Shown piece by piece: positions 41,833 to 51,322 of a stretch of 64,000 nt of DNA (position 1 is its first letter; each line of letters begins with the position of its first letter). Location of the stretch: positions 1 through 64,000 of the forward strand of contig JBBSAM010000014.1 in assembly GCA_038252255.1 (NCBI GenBank). Direction: 5' to 3'. Source of the DNA: Chersky-806 sp038252255. GTDB lineage: Bacteria > Actinomycetota > Acidimicrobiia > IMCC26256 > JAENVU01. Below the pieces are notes generated by a model. The model ran no database searches. It saw only the letters and a list, made by a program, of their open reading frames with translations, and was not told the DNA's origin. Both the position numbers and the translations under genes were made by a program.

Positions 41833-43097
41833 CAGCGAACCCGAGTGGTCTTCGTCGAGCTGGTGTCGAGCGCCATCTCATCGAGCTTGGACACGTCGCG
41901 CTTGAGCTTCACCGTGCCGGTATCGGCGTCGGTGATCTCGACGACCCGTCGGAGCTTGTTCGTCGCCTCCTCGTTGCCGGTTTCGGCCGCGAGCTGGGCG
42001 GCGCGGCCGAGCTTGATCGTCGCGGTGGCGTCATCGCCGGCCGCCTTCGCCGCGAGTCCTTCCTGGATGACCGAAGCGAGCTCGGCCTGGCCGGTGTAGT
42101 GCGCAACCGCGGGATTGATGCGGGTGGTCAACGTCGAGTCGTCGGACCACGTCGCCCGCACCAGGCCCTGACCGGCGACGGCATCGCCGACCACGAGCTG
42201 AACGCGGGCGACGAGCTGTTCCGCGCCGAGCGCTTTCGGTGGCACCTTCACCGCGACGTGATAGTCGCGGGACTCGTCGCCCCATGACCCGGTGGGGTAT
42301 TCACGTACGAGTTCAGAGACCTGGACGGCGCGGTCGCTGAGATCCTCGATCGTCGGGCCGACCTGCCGGACGAACAGCAGCTCGGAGCCCTGTGGCGTCC
42401 AGACCCGAAGCTTTGCGTCGGCGACGCCGCGGCCCATCGAAGCGCGCATCATTGCCTGGAAGTCTTCGGCCATTGCCTCGGGTTGGGCGATGATGTCGAC
42501 GGAGCCGAGCAGCGCCGACGAGATCCCGCGCAGCTCATTGACCTCCCAGTCTTCGCCCACGCCGCGACAGTCGCACTGGAACATGTCGCGCCCGGCGTCG
42601 ATTCCCGCCTGGAGATCTCTCGGCGTCTCGGACTCGTCCCGGCCGTCGGTCAGCAAGATCGCGTGCCGCTGGTCGGCCTCGACGGTCGCGAACAGCGCGG
42701 CGGCCTCGGTGAGCCAGCTCCCGATCGCGGTGCCGCCGCCGGGATCCAGGTGTTGGACGGCGAGCTTGGCCTCGGCCCGGGTGTCGGCGCCGGCCTGGAC
42801 TAGTGCGCGGCGGTCGGGGTAGACGAGGTGCGCGGTGTTGTCGCCGGCGATGACCGCGAACCAGGTCCCGTCAACGATCTCCTCGATCGCCGCGGCGGCG
42901 GCCTGGCGCGCCGACACGATCTTGTCGTGGGGCATCGACATCGAGCCCGACGTGTCGACGATGATCACCTCGGCGGCCGCTCCTGACTGCCCCGCGGTGC
43001 CCGCACCCTGACAGGTGACAGTCACGATCGCGTGGACGTCCGTCGCGTCCGCGGGGAGGTACTCGTTCTCGAAGACTTCGGTCGTCCAATCGGCCAT
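41832..43097 (-). CDS. VWA-domain protein
   Basis: A 421-residue protein. A von Willebrand A domain (about 40-200) has an intact MIDAS set: DTSGSMSMP, GGGTAIG and LLTDGRDE. A beta-rich middle (about 215-330) and a helical C-terminus with many Thr and Ser residues follow. There is no signal peptide, so it is cytosolic. It starts 18 bp after the phosphatase gene with GAGGAG at 7 bp. VWA proteins of this type often pair with AAA ATPases or act as scaffolds; one AAA ATPase lies in the same operon. Confidence 0.9.
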   Translation of the reverse strand: MADWTTEVFENEYLPADATDVHAIVTVTCQGAGTAGQSGAAAEVIIVDTSGSMSMPHDKIVSARQAAAAAIEEIVDGTWFAVIAGDNTAHLVYPDRRALVQAGADTRAEAKLAVQHLDPGGGTAIGSWLTEAAALFATVEADQRHAILLTDGRDESETPRDLQAGIDAGRDMFQCDCRGVGEDWEVNELRGISSALLGSVDIIAQPEAMAEDFQAMMRASMGRGVADAKLRVWTPQGSELLFVRQVGPTIEDLSDRAVQVSELVREYPTGSWGDESRDYHVAVKVPPKALGAEQLVARVQLVVGDAVAGQGLVRATWSDDSTLTTRINPAVAHYTGQAELASVIQEGLAAKAAGDDATATIKLGRAAQLAAETGNEEATNKLRRVVEITDADTGTVKLKRDVSKLDEMALDTSSTKTTRVR

Positions 43098-43115
43098 CGG
43101 GTTCTCCTCGGGGAT

Positions 43116-44249
43116 TCAGGCGGGCTGGTCGGAGACCGGCACAGGTTCGGTAGTCGGGATGCTCTCTGTGCCGGCTTCGGGCTCCGAGCCCGGTGGGAGG
43201 GTGGGTGATGCTGGAACGTGAGCGAGCGCGACGGTCACATTGTCATGTCCGCCTTGCGCGTTGGCCCAGTCGCAGAGCTCGGAGGCGAGCATGAGCGGAT
43301 CGTCGCCGATCCGAGCGATGTCATCCTCGAGGAGCGCGCGGAGCTCCGTAGCCGCGGAGCAGTAGTTCCAGAGCCCATCGCTGCACACGAGGAGCCATCC
43401 CCCGGACTCGATGGGCACCGATGTGCACGTGGGGTCACCGGGAGGTGCGTCCATCCCGAGCCAGCGCGTGATGGCGTGCGCACGGGGATCTGCCTCGGCG
43501 ACGGTGCGCGCGGTGCCCTGGGCGATCTGGGTGCTGGCCCAGGAATCGTCGACCGAGACCTGCACGGTGGCGCCATCGTCGCCGAACCAGTAGCAGCGGC
43601 TGTCGCCGACCCAGCCGGCCACGAGGACGGGACCGTCGGCGATAGCGGCCACGAGCGTGCTCGAGGGCGGGTTCTCACGCGCCCCCACCGCCGCGGCGGA
43701 AGCGACGGCGCGCTCTTGGGCCGCGGCGACGGCCCGGGCCAGGGCCTCGGTCCACAGCTCGACGAGCGCTCGTGCTGTGCGTGACTCCGGCGCCGGCGCC
43801 CGTTCGAGCACGTCTCGTGCGGCGCGGGCGGCCGCGAGCGATGCGACGTCGCTGTCGGTCGATGTGCTGACCCCGTCACACACGACGATCACGATCCGAT
43901 CCCGTGACGCCGCGAGGGCAGTCGCATCCTCATTGCGCGGGTGGACGCGTCCCTTGTCGCAGACCGCGGCGACGTTCGGCGCGACCTGCTCGGTGTAGTG
44001 ATCGCGTTCGCTGACGGCACGCAGTCCGCACACGGTGCACCAACCGTCGGCATCGATCTCCCCGCCGCAGGAGCATCGCTGGGCCGCGGAGACTGGAGGC
44101 AGCGGCTGAGTCGACACGGCGGTGTCCGGCGGCTCGGACTCGGCCACCAGATGTGCCTCGGCGGCCGCGTTGCCCAACGTCGCGCCGCAGGTCTCGCAGA
44201 ACTGGTCGTCGGCGGCGACCGGCGCGCCGCAGGCCGGGCACTCGGTCAC
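43116..44249 (-). CDS. PP2C-family protein Ser/Thr phosphatase with zinc ribbons
   Basis: A 377-residue protein. The N-terminus has CPACGAPVAADDQFCETCG and RCSCGGEIDADGWCTVCGL, two zinc ribbons. The PP2C domain (about 90-345) keeps HPRNEDA, VVCDGVS, GWVGDSRCYW, CSDGLWNY and GGHDNVTVAL, so all metal-binding aspartates are present. A Pro/Glu-rich tail follows. It starts at a GTGA overlap with the PknG stop. It is the obvious antagonist of PknG. Mycobacterial pknG operons lack such a linked phosphatase, to my knowledge. Confidence 0.93.
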   Translation of the reverse strand: MTECPACGAPVAADDQFCETCGATLGNAAAEAHLVAESEPPDTAVSTQPLPPVSAAQRCSCGGEIDADGWCTVCGLRAVSERDHYTEQVAPNVAAVCDKGRVHPRNEDATALAASRDRIVIVVCDGVSTSTDSDVASLAAARAARDVLERAPAPESRTARALVELWTEALARAVAAAQERAVASAAAVGARENPPSSTLVAAIADGPVLVAGWVGDSRCYWFGDDGATVQVSVDDSWASTQIAQGTARTVAEADPRAHAITRWLGMDAPPGDPTCTSVPIESGGWLLVCSDGLWNYCSAATELRALLEDDIARIGDDPLMLASELCDWANAQGGHDNVTVALAHVPASPTLPPGSEPEAGTESIPTTEPVPVSDQPA

Positions 44250-46447
44250 ACGAGCGTCCGCGGTCGGACCGAGTTCGCGGCGTCGACGAGGTTGATGCGT
44301 TCGGCACGTTCCGAGGTGAGCGTCGCCAGATCGCGGTACGCGCGCTCGGCCGCGGCCCGCAGCTCGGGTTCGGTCGCCGCCACGTTGCCGATCGTGGTCT
44401 GGGGCTGGTCGCCGGATCGCTCCACTTCGGCGATCGCCGCGGTGAGTATGCGCACCAGGATCGTGAGGCGATCGCGCGGGTCCATCGCGATGTTCTCCAC
44501 GCTGGCCGCCGCGGCGCCGAGATCATCGAGGCCCGGCGCCGCGCTCGTCAGAAGGTCGGCGCGGCGCCGGCGGGCCGCGACGTAGGCGGCACTCGTGGGG
44601 GCGACGAGGTCCAGGGCCTGCAGGCTGCCTGCGGCGTCACCGCGGTGCTCGCGGGTGCGGGCCAGGCCGAACGCGGCCGGGGCGACGTAGTTGGCATCCG
44701 TCGCGGCGCAGACGGCGTAGAGCTGCTCCGCGAGATCGCTCGCTCCGGTCTGCTCGCACGCGAGGGCGAGCGCCAGCTTCGGCGCGAGCTCGCCCGGTAC
44801 CTCGCCCAGAACGGTGTTGAAGGACGTCGCAGCCGACTCGAAGTCCGATCGGGCCAGTGCGGCCAGCCCGGAGAGCCAGACCGCGCGCCACTCCCACGGA
44901 TTGTCGGTGAGGACGTCGTTCACGACCTGCTCGGCGACCGGGAACATCCCAGCGTCGATCGCCGCGCGTGCCTTGGCCAGCTGCACTTCGACGCTCTGCT
45001 CCGGCGCCTGCTCGAGCACCTGGAGCCGCTGCGCGCCGTCGGCGAGGGACACGCCGGCCAGCCAGGTGGCGGACGGGTCCGATCGATCGATGCGCAGCGC
45101 CGGGAGATCGGTCCACGAGAGATCGGCGCCGGCGCCGGTGGGCGCGCCGAACAGGGAGGAGGGGTTGGAGTGAGCGGCCGCGGTGACGCCGGTGTCGACG
45201 GCCACGATCTCGCGCAGCACGCCGAGCAGCTGGTCGCGCAGCTCGTCCGCGGATTGGAAGCGGTCGTCGGGATTCGTGGCGGTGGCCTTTTCGAGCGCGC
45301 GGTAGAGCGAGTCGTAGCGCTGGAACAGCACGGTGTCGTCGACGGGAGGCAGCTCCGCTGCGTACGTCGACTGGTACCCACGAAACTCCATCGCCAGGAC
45401 CGCAAGGGTTCGCCCGACGGTGAAGATGTCGCTCGCGACGCTCGGCCCCACGTCGGCGACTTCGGGGGCCTGATAGCCGACGGTGCCGTAGATGGCCGAC
45501 TGGTCGTCGTCGATGCGCCGGACCCCGCCGAGGTCGATGAGCGTGATCGAGTCACCGGCCTGGATGACGTTGTCGGGCTTGAAGTCGCAGTAGACGAGCC
45601 CCTGGGAGTGGAGGTACGAGAAGGCGGGGAGGATCTCGATGATGTAGGCGGTCGCCTGGTCCGCCGGGAGCGCGTCGTACTTCCCGCCGTTCGCGTCCAT
45701 TCGGTCCTTCAGGATCTGCTTGAGCGAACGGCCACCGACGTACTCCATGACGATGTAGCCGGCGCCGTCGAAGCTCGCGAAGTTGTAGATCTCGAGGATC
45801 AGCGGGTGTTGCACCTCGGCGAGGAACTGGCGCTCCGCCACCGCGGCTTCGAATGCGTCCACGTCGCCGGTGTTCAGCAGGCCCTTGAGGACGACGTACC
45901 GCTCGGAGACGTTGTGGTCGCGGGCGAGGTAGATCCAGCCCAGTCCACCGTGCGCGATGCAGCCGACGACACCGTACTGACCCCCGACGACGTCACCCTC
46001 GTGCAGCTTCGGCGCGAATGAGTACGGCGTGCGGCACTTCGGGCAGAAGCCCTCGGTGCGGCCGGGCTTGCCGTCACGCGACCGGCCGACGGGCGCGCTG
46101 CACGAGGAGCAGAAGCGCTTCTCCTCGCGCACCGATGGGTCCGTGAGCACGGCAGATTGCGGGTCCGCGACCGGGGCGGCAGGAACGTTGGTGATGCCGG
46201 CGCCGAGATGCTGGACCCGGTTCGTCGCGGTGATCAGCCGGCGAGTCGGACGACTCAGGCCGGCGCGGGCCGAGCCGATGGGGGTGCTCGAGAGCTTCAT
46301 CGAGATGCTCGAGCTCCGGCCGGTGGCGCCGGAGACGCGGGCGGAGCTCGCGGACGACTCGGCGGGTCCGGGGGATCCGCAGACGTTGCAGTAGCCGTCT
46401 TCGATCTCGCCGGTGCACCCGGGTTCGGTGCAGTGCTGCGCGGTCAC
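44246..46447 (-). CDS. pknG: PknG-type serine/threonine protein kinase
   Basis: A 733-residue soluble kinase with the PknG layout: an N-terminal Cys motif (CTEPGCTGEIEDGYCNVCG), a rubredoxin-like domain with CSSCSAP and GFCPKCRTPY (about 115-145), a kinase domain (about 155-420), and C-terminal TPR-like helices. The glycine loop is IAHGGLGWIYLAR, the Lys is in VVLKG, the catalytic loop is VYCDFKPDNVI and the DFG site reads IDLGG, as in mycobacterial PknG. PknG senses Asp/Glu through GlnH-GlnX and controls TCA-cycle flux by phosphorylating an FHA protein. Here an FHA gene lies in the same operon. Confidence 0.95.
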   Translation of the reverse strand: MTAQHCTEPGCTGEIEDGYCNVCGSPGPAESSASSARVSGATGRSSSISMKLSSTPIGSARAGLSRPTRRLITATNRVQHLGAGITNVPAAPVADPQSAVLTDPSVREEKRFCSSCSAPVGRSRDGKPGRTEGFCPKCRTPYSFAPKLHEGDVVGGQYGVVGCIAHGGLGWIYLARDHNVSERYVVLKGLLNTGDVDAFEAAVAERQFLAEVQHPLILEIYNFASFDGAGYIVMEYVGGRSLKQILKDRMDANGGKYDALPADQATAYIIEILPAFSYLHSQGLVYCDFKPDNVIQAGDSITLIDLGGVRRIDDDQSAIYGTVGYQAPEVADVGPSVASDIFTVGRTLAVLAMEFRGYQSTYAAELPPVDDTVLFQRYDSLYRALEKATATNPDDRFQSADELRDQLLGVLREIVAVDTGVTAAAHSNPSSLFGAPTGAGADLSWTDLPALRIDRSDPSATWLAGVSLADGAQRLQVLEQAPEQSVEVQLAKARAAIDAGMFPVAEQVVNDVLTDNPWEWRAVWLSGLAALARSDFESAATSFNTVLGEVPGELAPKLALALACEQTGASDLAEQLYAVCAATDANYVAPAAFGLARTREHRGDAAGSLQALDLVAPTSAAYVAARRRRADLLTSAAPGLDDLGAAAASVENIAMDPRDRLTILVRILTAAIAEVERSGDQPQTTIGNVAATEPELRAAAERAYRDLATLTSERAERINLVDAANSVRPRTLV

Positions 46448-47646
46448 GATTGCTCCCTCTCGAAGTTCGGTTCGACGACGTGGTCTGCGCCCACCGCGAC
46501 GCGCACCATGTGCTGGTAACGCTCGACCAGCTCCCGGGCTTCCCGAAGATCGCAGGGGGCAGTCCAGAGCACATCACGGGCAGCTCGGTAGGCATCGGTC
46601 AGCGGCGCATCCTCCGCGAGCCCGGATCGCCCGACGCGGGTTCGATAGGCCCCGAGCAGCCCGCGCAGGTCTTCGCGCGCCGCGAGCGGCGCGCCGTATC
46701 GCGCTTCGGCTTCGTCGAGGGCCGCAGCGCACCGCTCGATCCGTCGGGCGTACTCGTCGAGCTCGCCCCGTGCCGCAGCCCACTCGGCCGCGGTCGATGC
46801 GTCGCCGGTCGGCGACTCCGGAGCCTCACCGAGCGCGGTGACGTTCGGTACCGCAAGGCGCGGCGGATCGGTGATCCTCGAGCGGCACCGCTGCGCCAGC
46901 GCATCGACCGTCGCGGCGCGTGCCTCGAGCTCGGCGTAGCGCAGCTGGAGCTTCGCGAGCAGGTGGGCCGTGCTCGTCCGCAGCGCGGTCTCTTTGATGA
47001 GGTCACGCTCGAGCCCGGTCACCTTGGTGTCGAGCGCATTCACGGCCGTCGTGATTCGCTCGCGATCCTTGCTCTCCAGCGCGGCGTCGAGCTGCTCGGC
47101 GAGCTGGTCGAGGTCCGACGTTGGCATCCCGAGCACCTTGGCCTGGGCGCGACACCGGTCGATCGCGGCCCGGACCGCGATGATCCGTCCGGCGACCCCT
47201 GAGCCCGCGACCGCGTCGGACGAGAGCGCCGCAGCCAGCCGGTCGGTGAGTGCCGCCGCGAGGGTGCCCGCCTCCGTGAGCGTGAACGCGGAGGGCGCGC
47301 CGAGCGGATCGGGCAGCCGACCCCACATCAGGACGGCGAGCCGGGCGAGCTCTTCGGGGCCGACGCGTCCGCTGTCCCACGCGGCGACGAGCTCGTCGCG
47401 ACGCGCCTTGATGGACTGGAACAGAGACATCGCGAGCGTGATGTCCTGCGTGTAGTGGCCCGGGTCGCCGGCGAGCTGCGCGCCGGCGTCGAGCTGATCG
47501 AGCGAGGTGCGCAGGCTGGTGATCCACCGGTCGAGCTCTTCCAGGAAGACCAGCGCGGCCGGCGCTGAAGGCGCGACCGTGAGCTGACCGGGCGGCACCG
47601 GCGGCGCGCTCGAGGCCTTCGGAGGAGCGGTCGTGGGCTCGTTCAC
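46444..47646 (-). CDS. Helical soluble protein between glnH and pknG
   Basis: A 400-residue, Ala/Leu/Arg-rich, predominantly helical protein with no signal peptide, no TM helix and no recognised enzyme motif. Long helices around 165-270 (for example RERITTAVNALDTKVTGLER) suggest coiled coils. GTG 47646 overlaps the GlnH stop (GTGA), and its stop overlaps the PknG start (ATGA). Translational coupling to both makes it a candidate linker between the membrane sensor and the kinase. The function is unknown. Confidence 0.85.
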   Translation of the reverse strand: MNEPTTAPPKASSAPPVPPGQLTVAPSAPAALVFLEELDRWITSLRTSLDQLDAGAQLAGDPGHYTQDITLAMSLFQSIKARRDELVAAWDSGRVGPEELARLAVLMWGRLPDPLGAPSAFTLTEAGTLAAALTDRLAAALSSDAVAGSGVAGRIIAVRAAIDRCRAQAKVLGMPTSDLDQLAEQLDAALESKDRERITTAVNALDTKVTGLERDLIKETALRTSTAHLLAKLQLRYAELEARAATVDALAQRCRSRITDPPRLAVPNVTALGEAPESPTGDASTAAEWAAARGELDEYARRIERCAAALDEAEARYGAPLAAREDLRGLLGAYRTRVGRSGLAEDAPLTDAYRAARDVLWTAPCDLREARELVERYQHMVRVAVGADHVVEPNFEREQS

Positions 47647-48614
47647 GGGTTGCGCCCGTACACCGCGGGCGGAGGTTCCGGGACCGCGCCGGTCGGTGCG
47701 AACCAATGGGCGTACATCTGCTTCCATGTCCCGCTGGTGCGCACCTGTGCGAGCACCTTGTTCACGAACTGCACGAAGTCTGGGTGCTTCTTCGAGATGC
47801 CGAGGCCGTACGGCTCGCTCGTCAGTGCCGGCCCGATGACCTTGGCGTACGGGTCCTGTGCGACGAAGCCGTCGAGGACGGTGTCGTCACCGGTGACCGA
47901 GTCGACCTTGCCCTGTTGGAAGAGCACCATGCAATCGGAGATGTCGTCGACCGGCACGACCTTGACCTTCGGGTAGTTCTTGAGGTTGTCGATGTTCGTC
48001 GACCCGTTGGCCGCGCACATCCGCTTGCCGTCGAGGTCGGCGATGCTGGTTGCTTTGGAGTCGGTGCGGACGAGCACCTTCTGGCCCGCGTCGAAGTACT
48101 GCGATGAGAAGTCGATCTGCTGCCAGCGCTCGCAGTTGACGGTCATCACGTCGGCGACGATGTCGATGGCACCGCTCTGGAGATCCGGGATGCGCTGGGC
48201 GTAGGTGAGCACCTTGTACTCCACCCGGTTGGGATCGCCGAAGATCGCCTGCGCCACCTGGCGGACCAGGTCCACGTCGAACCCCTCGAGCTGGCCCGTG
48301 AGTGGGTTGCGGTAGCCGAACAGAAGCGTGTCGGCAGCGACGCCGGCGATCAGCCGGCCGCGCGCCTGGATCTCGGCCATGTACGTGCCCGACGGCATGT
48401 TGCCGGGCGGGGGCAGGGGACCGTTCGGAGCGATCGAGGCGACGGCGTTGCCGCAGTTCACGACCGGCGCCGCGGCAGGCGCGGTGGTGGTCGTGGTCTT
48501 GGGCGTCGATCGGTGGCTGCCCGAATCGGATCCGGTGCATGCGGCGAGCGCGACAACGGCCACGGCTATGAACACCGCCAGTGCAGTGCGCCGCCGCTGG
48601 TCCCGGATCGTCAT
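47643..48614 (-). CDS. glnH: GlnH-type amino acid-binding lipoprotein
   Basis: A 323-residue family 3 binding protein. The signal ends VVALAAC (lipobox), followed by a Thr/Ser/Pro linker. The mature protein has RGRLIAGVAADTLLFGYRNP, LEGFDVDLVRQVAQAIFG, and VDSVTGDDTVLDGFVAQ, the usual ligand-pocket landmarks of SBP_bac_3. In mycobacteria GlnH binds Asp/Glu/Asn and passes the signal to GlnX. No ABC permease is encoded nearby, supporting a sensory rather than transport role. It overlaps glnX by ATGA. Confidence 0.9.
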   Translation of the reverse strand: MTIRDQRRRTALAVFIAVAVVALAACTGSDSGSHRSTPKTTTTTAPAAAPVVNCGNAVASIAPNGPLPPPGNMPSGTYMAEIQARGRLIAGVAADTLLFGYRNPLTGQLEGFDVDLVRQVAQAIFGDPNRVEYKVLTYAQRIPDLQSGAIDIVADVMTVNCERWQQIDFSSQYFDAGQKVLVRTDSKATSIADLDGKRMCAANGSTNIDNLKNYPKVKVVPVDDISDCMVLFQQGKVDSVTGDDTVLDGFVAQDPYAKVIGPALTSEPYGLGISKKHPDFVQFVNKVLAQVRTSGTWKQMYAHWFAPTGAVPEPPPAVYGRNP

Positions 48615-49957
48615 CGATACTCTCGCAGCCGCTGGTTGACGCCGCGCCACGTGGCGACGGCGGCCGCGATGCCGGACAGGAGCAGGATCCAGGACAGCGC
48701 GGTGAGCGGAAGTCGCGCGTCGTCGAGATCGTTGGCCAGCGCGCTCGCTTCGCTCGAGAGCGCCTTGCCGGACACGGTCTCGAAGGTCGCGAACGCGCGA
48801 TTCGCTGCGCCGTCGCCGGTGGCCGCCGCAACGGCCTGATCCCAGCTCCCGGCGTCGTCGAGCTTCCGCACCATTCTGTGCTGGGTGAGGTACTGCTGCA
48901 GCGTGGCGATCGTCCGCGCCTGCTGGTTCGAGCCCGAAGGCGTCTGGCTTCCCGATCCGATCGCTTCCAATGCTGTCTGCGACACCGCCTTGAACCGATC
49001 CTCGTACGGCTGTCCCGAACCGCGATTGATGAGGGTGAGCGCTTCGGCGCTCTTGGCGTCGAACGCATTGATGCGTGCAGTGGCCAGCGCGACGGTCTGC
49101 GTATACGCGCCGTCGCGGGCGTTGTTCGCTTCCGTCCTGGACCAGAACATGACCCCGAGCCCGACGAGTCCGACGATGATCACGATGGCGCTGGCGACCA
49201 CCAGCGACGGATTGAAGACGCGGCGGGTCTTGAGGTACACCCAGACCTGCAGCACCGCGAGCGCGACCACCACGACGATCAGGAAGAACGCCAGCAACGC
49301 CAGCCGGGAGTCGGCCGCGTCGGTCGACGTCTGGACCCGTTGGTTTTCGTCTTTGACCAGGGCCGCGAGCGGGGGGAGCGCGTCGGTCCGGATGAGATTC
49401 GACGCCTGGCGCAGATACGCGGCTCCGATCGGGAACCCCTGCCGGTTGTTCGCGCGCGCGGACTCGATGAGCCCGGTGTAGGTCGTGAGGACACGGTTCA
49501 CGCGTTCCAGCACGACCGCGTCGCCGGAGTTCGCGCTCGCGGCTTCCGCGAGCGTGCGAGCGGCGGTCGAGATGCCGTTGGTGTAACCGTTCCGAACTGC
49601 CGTCGCTTCGAGGCCACCGACGAGGAAGGCGTTCGTGGCGTTCGCGTCGGCCTTCGCGAGGCTGGTCCGGATCGTCTGCACCCGAACCAGCTGGGCGGCG
49701 TCGCTGCGGGCATTGCTGATGTCGGTGTTCAGCCGCGCCGCAGCAAGGAACGCGAATGCACCGAAGAACAGGCATGCGGTGATCGCGATCGCGCCGAGTA
49801 GCCGCATGCGGCCCGGCGTACCTGCGAACGCTCCGGCCACGATCTCCCGAGCACGCGAGGGCCGGCGAGGCACCTGCGCGCCAGCGGCCGGGGGTGCCCA
49901 GCTCGGGCGGCTCGGGTCCGACGGCGCGGGTGGAGGCGTTGTCGTCGGCGCGCTCAC
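48611..49957 (-). CDS. glnX: GlnX-type membrane transducer
   Basis: A 448-residue membrane protein. It has a Pro/Ala-rich cytoplasmic N-terminus (about 45 residues), TM1 (LLGAIAITACLFFGAFAF), an extracytoplasmic helical domain of about 140 residues, two adjacent helices (LLAFFLIVVVVALAVLQVW and VVASAIVIIVGLVGLGVM), a second outer helical domain, and a last TM near the C-terminus (ALSWILLLSGIAAAV). This matches mycobacterial GlnX, which couples GlnH to PknG. The helical outer domains resemble the four-helix sensors of chemoreceptors. Confidence 0.88.
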   Translation of the reverse strand: MSAPTTTPPPAPSDPSRPSWAPPAAGAQVPRRPSRAREIVAGAFAGTPGRMRLLGAIAITACLFFGAFAFLAAARLNTDISNARSDAAQLVRVQTIRTSLAKADANATNAFLVGGLEATAVRNGYTNGISTAARTLAEAASANSGDAVVLERVNRVLTTYTGLIESARANNRQGFPIGAAYLRQASNLIRTDALPPLAALVKDENQRVQTSTDAADSRLALLAFFLIVVVVALAVLQVWVYLKTRRVFNPSLVVASAIVIIVGLVGLGVMFWSRTEANNARDGAYTQTVALATARINAFDAKSAEALTLINRGSGQPYEDRFKAVSQTALEAIGSGSQTPSGSNQQARTIATLQQYLTQHRMVRKLDDAGSWDQAVAAATGDGAANRAFATFETVSGKALSSEASALANDLDDARLPLTALSWILLLSGIAAAVATWRGVNQRLREYR

Positions 49958-51321
49958 GACGCGGCCTCGTTTGCTTCAGCGGTCTGCGGTGTTGGCGACT
50001 CCACGTCGAGATCCTCGGGTCGCAGATCCCGCAGCTGATCGACGTCCGGGCGCTCGATGTCGCGCAAGCGCCAGGCTTGGCGAACCACGGCGGACTCGAA
50101 GAGCGTGCGGACGAACCGGCCGTTGCCGAAGCCCTCTTCGTGTGGCGTTGCCGCGAGGATCTCCCGCAGCCGCCCGACGGCCGCGTCGGTGGGCGTGAAG
50201 TCGGCGTCAGTGGCGATCCGGGAGAAGATCTCGACGAGCTCGTCGTCGCTGTAGTCGTCGAACTGCAGGGTGAGCCGGAAGCGGCTCTCGAGTCCCGGGT
50301 TCGACGTGATGAAGCGCCGCATCGGGGCGGGGTAGCCGGCGACGATCACCAGAAGCTCGTCGCGGTGATCCTCCATCTCCTTGACCAGCGTATCGATCGC
50401 TTCGCTCCCGAAATCGTCGCCCGCGAGCGCGTACGCCTCGTCGACGAAGAGCGCGCCGCCGATCGCGGTCGCGACGACTTCTGCCGTCTTGATCGCGGTC
50501 TGGCCGACGTAGCCGGCGACGAGCTCGGAGCGGTCGCATTCCACCAGGTGACCCTTGGGTAGCAGACCGACGGCCTGATAGATCGCGGCGACGAGCCGGG
50601 CGACCGTCGTCTTCCCCGTTCCCGGGTTCCCGACGAACACGAGATGGCGCGTCAGCTCGGGGTTGCGCAGCCCCCGCGCGCCGCGCAGCGCCTGGATTCG
50701 CAGCACCTGGGTCTGGTGGCGCACCTCGGTCTTGATCGCGTCGAGCCCGATCAGCTCGTCGAGCTCGACCAAGAGCTCCTCGAGCGTCTTGGCGGGTGCC
50801 TCCGGTGCCGTCGCGTCAGCGGCCGGCCCGGATGCCTCGGTGCCGCTCGCAGGCTCGCCGACCCCCGACGGGTCCGATGTGGATCGCCGCGCCGGCGAGT
50901 CGTCCACCGGCGAACCCACTCCGTCCGAGGTCCCGACGTCGGCGATGTTCGCCGCCTCGAGCTGTGCGTTGCCGATCACGCTCGCCACCGCGAGCGCCGA
51001 GATCGTGAGCTCGCCGAGCGACGCGGCGGCCATGGCCAGCTCGGCGAGGTGACGGGCGTACGTCGATGCTTCGGGCGTGCCGGCCAGCTGGCTGAGGACG
51101 GGAGTAGGGGTGCTCGCGTACGCGCCGCCGACCTCCGCCGCGTGTTCGAACTCGCGGGCCGACAGCCCGAGCGCGTCGGCCCATGCGGTCGGGGCCCCTG
51201 GTGATCTGCGGCAGACCGCGGCGGCGAGCGCGGCCGCTTCGGCACGCACGTCGATGCGCGAGGCCGACGAGTCCTGCTCGAGCGCGGTGAGCGTCTCGGC
51301 CAGGTCGTCGGCGTCGGTCAC
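49954..51321 (-). CDS. CbbX/EccA-like AAA+ ATPase in the kinase operon
   Basis: A 455-residue protein. An Ala/Ser-rich helical N-terminal region (about 190 residues) is followed by a CbxX/CfxQ-type AAA+ domain with Walker A GNPGTGKTT (about 233), the pore-loop region SELVAGYVGQTAIK, Walker B GALFVDEAYAL and arginine-finger region SRFRLTLQF. Members form hexamers that remodel protein complexes. GTG 51321 lies one base after the previous gene's stop; a GTG at 51354 would overlap it by 32 bp. The downstream glnX start overlaps its stop. Confidence 0.88.
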   Translation of the reverse strand: MTDADDLAETLTALEQDSSASRIDVRAEAAALAAAVCRRSPGAPTAWADALGLSAREFEHAAEVGGAYASTPTPVLSQLAGTPEASTYARHLAELAMAAASLGELTISALAVASVIGNAQLEAANIADVGTSDGVGSPVDDSPARRSTSDPSGVGEPASGTEASGPAADATAPEAPAKTLEELLVELDELIGLDAIKTEVRHQTQVLRIQALRGARGLRNPELTRHLVFVGNPGTGKTTVARLVAAIYQAVGLLPKGHLVECDRSELVAGYVGQTAIKTAEVVATAIGGALFVDEAYALAGDDFGSEAIDTLVKEMEDHRDELLVIVAGYPAPMRRFITSNPGLESRFRLTLQFDDYSDDELVEIFSRIATDADFTPTDAAVGRLREILAATPHEEGFGNGRFVRTLFESAVVRQAWRLRDIERPDVDQLRDLRPEDLDVESPTPQTAEANEAAS

Positions 51322-51322
51322 G

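Noticed and set aside
44153..46021. 622-codon plus-strand frame
   Set aside because: Antisense shadow of pknG; composition is Arg/Asp/Gly-rich with no motif.
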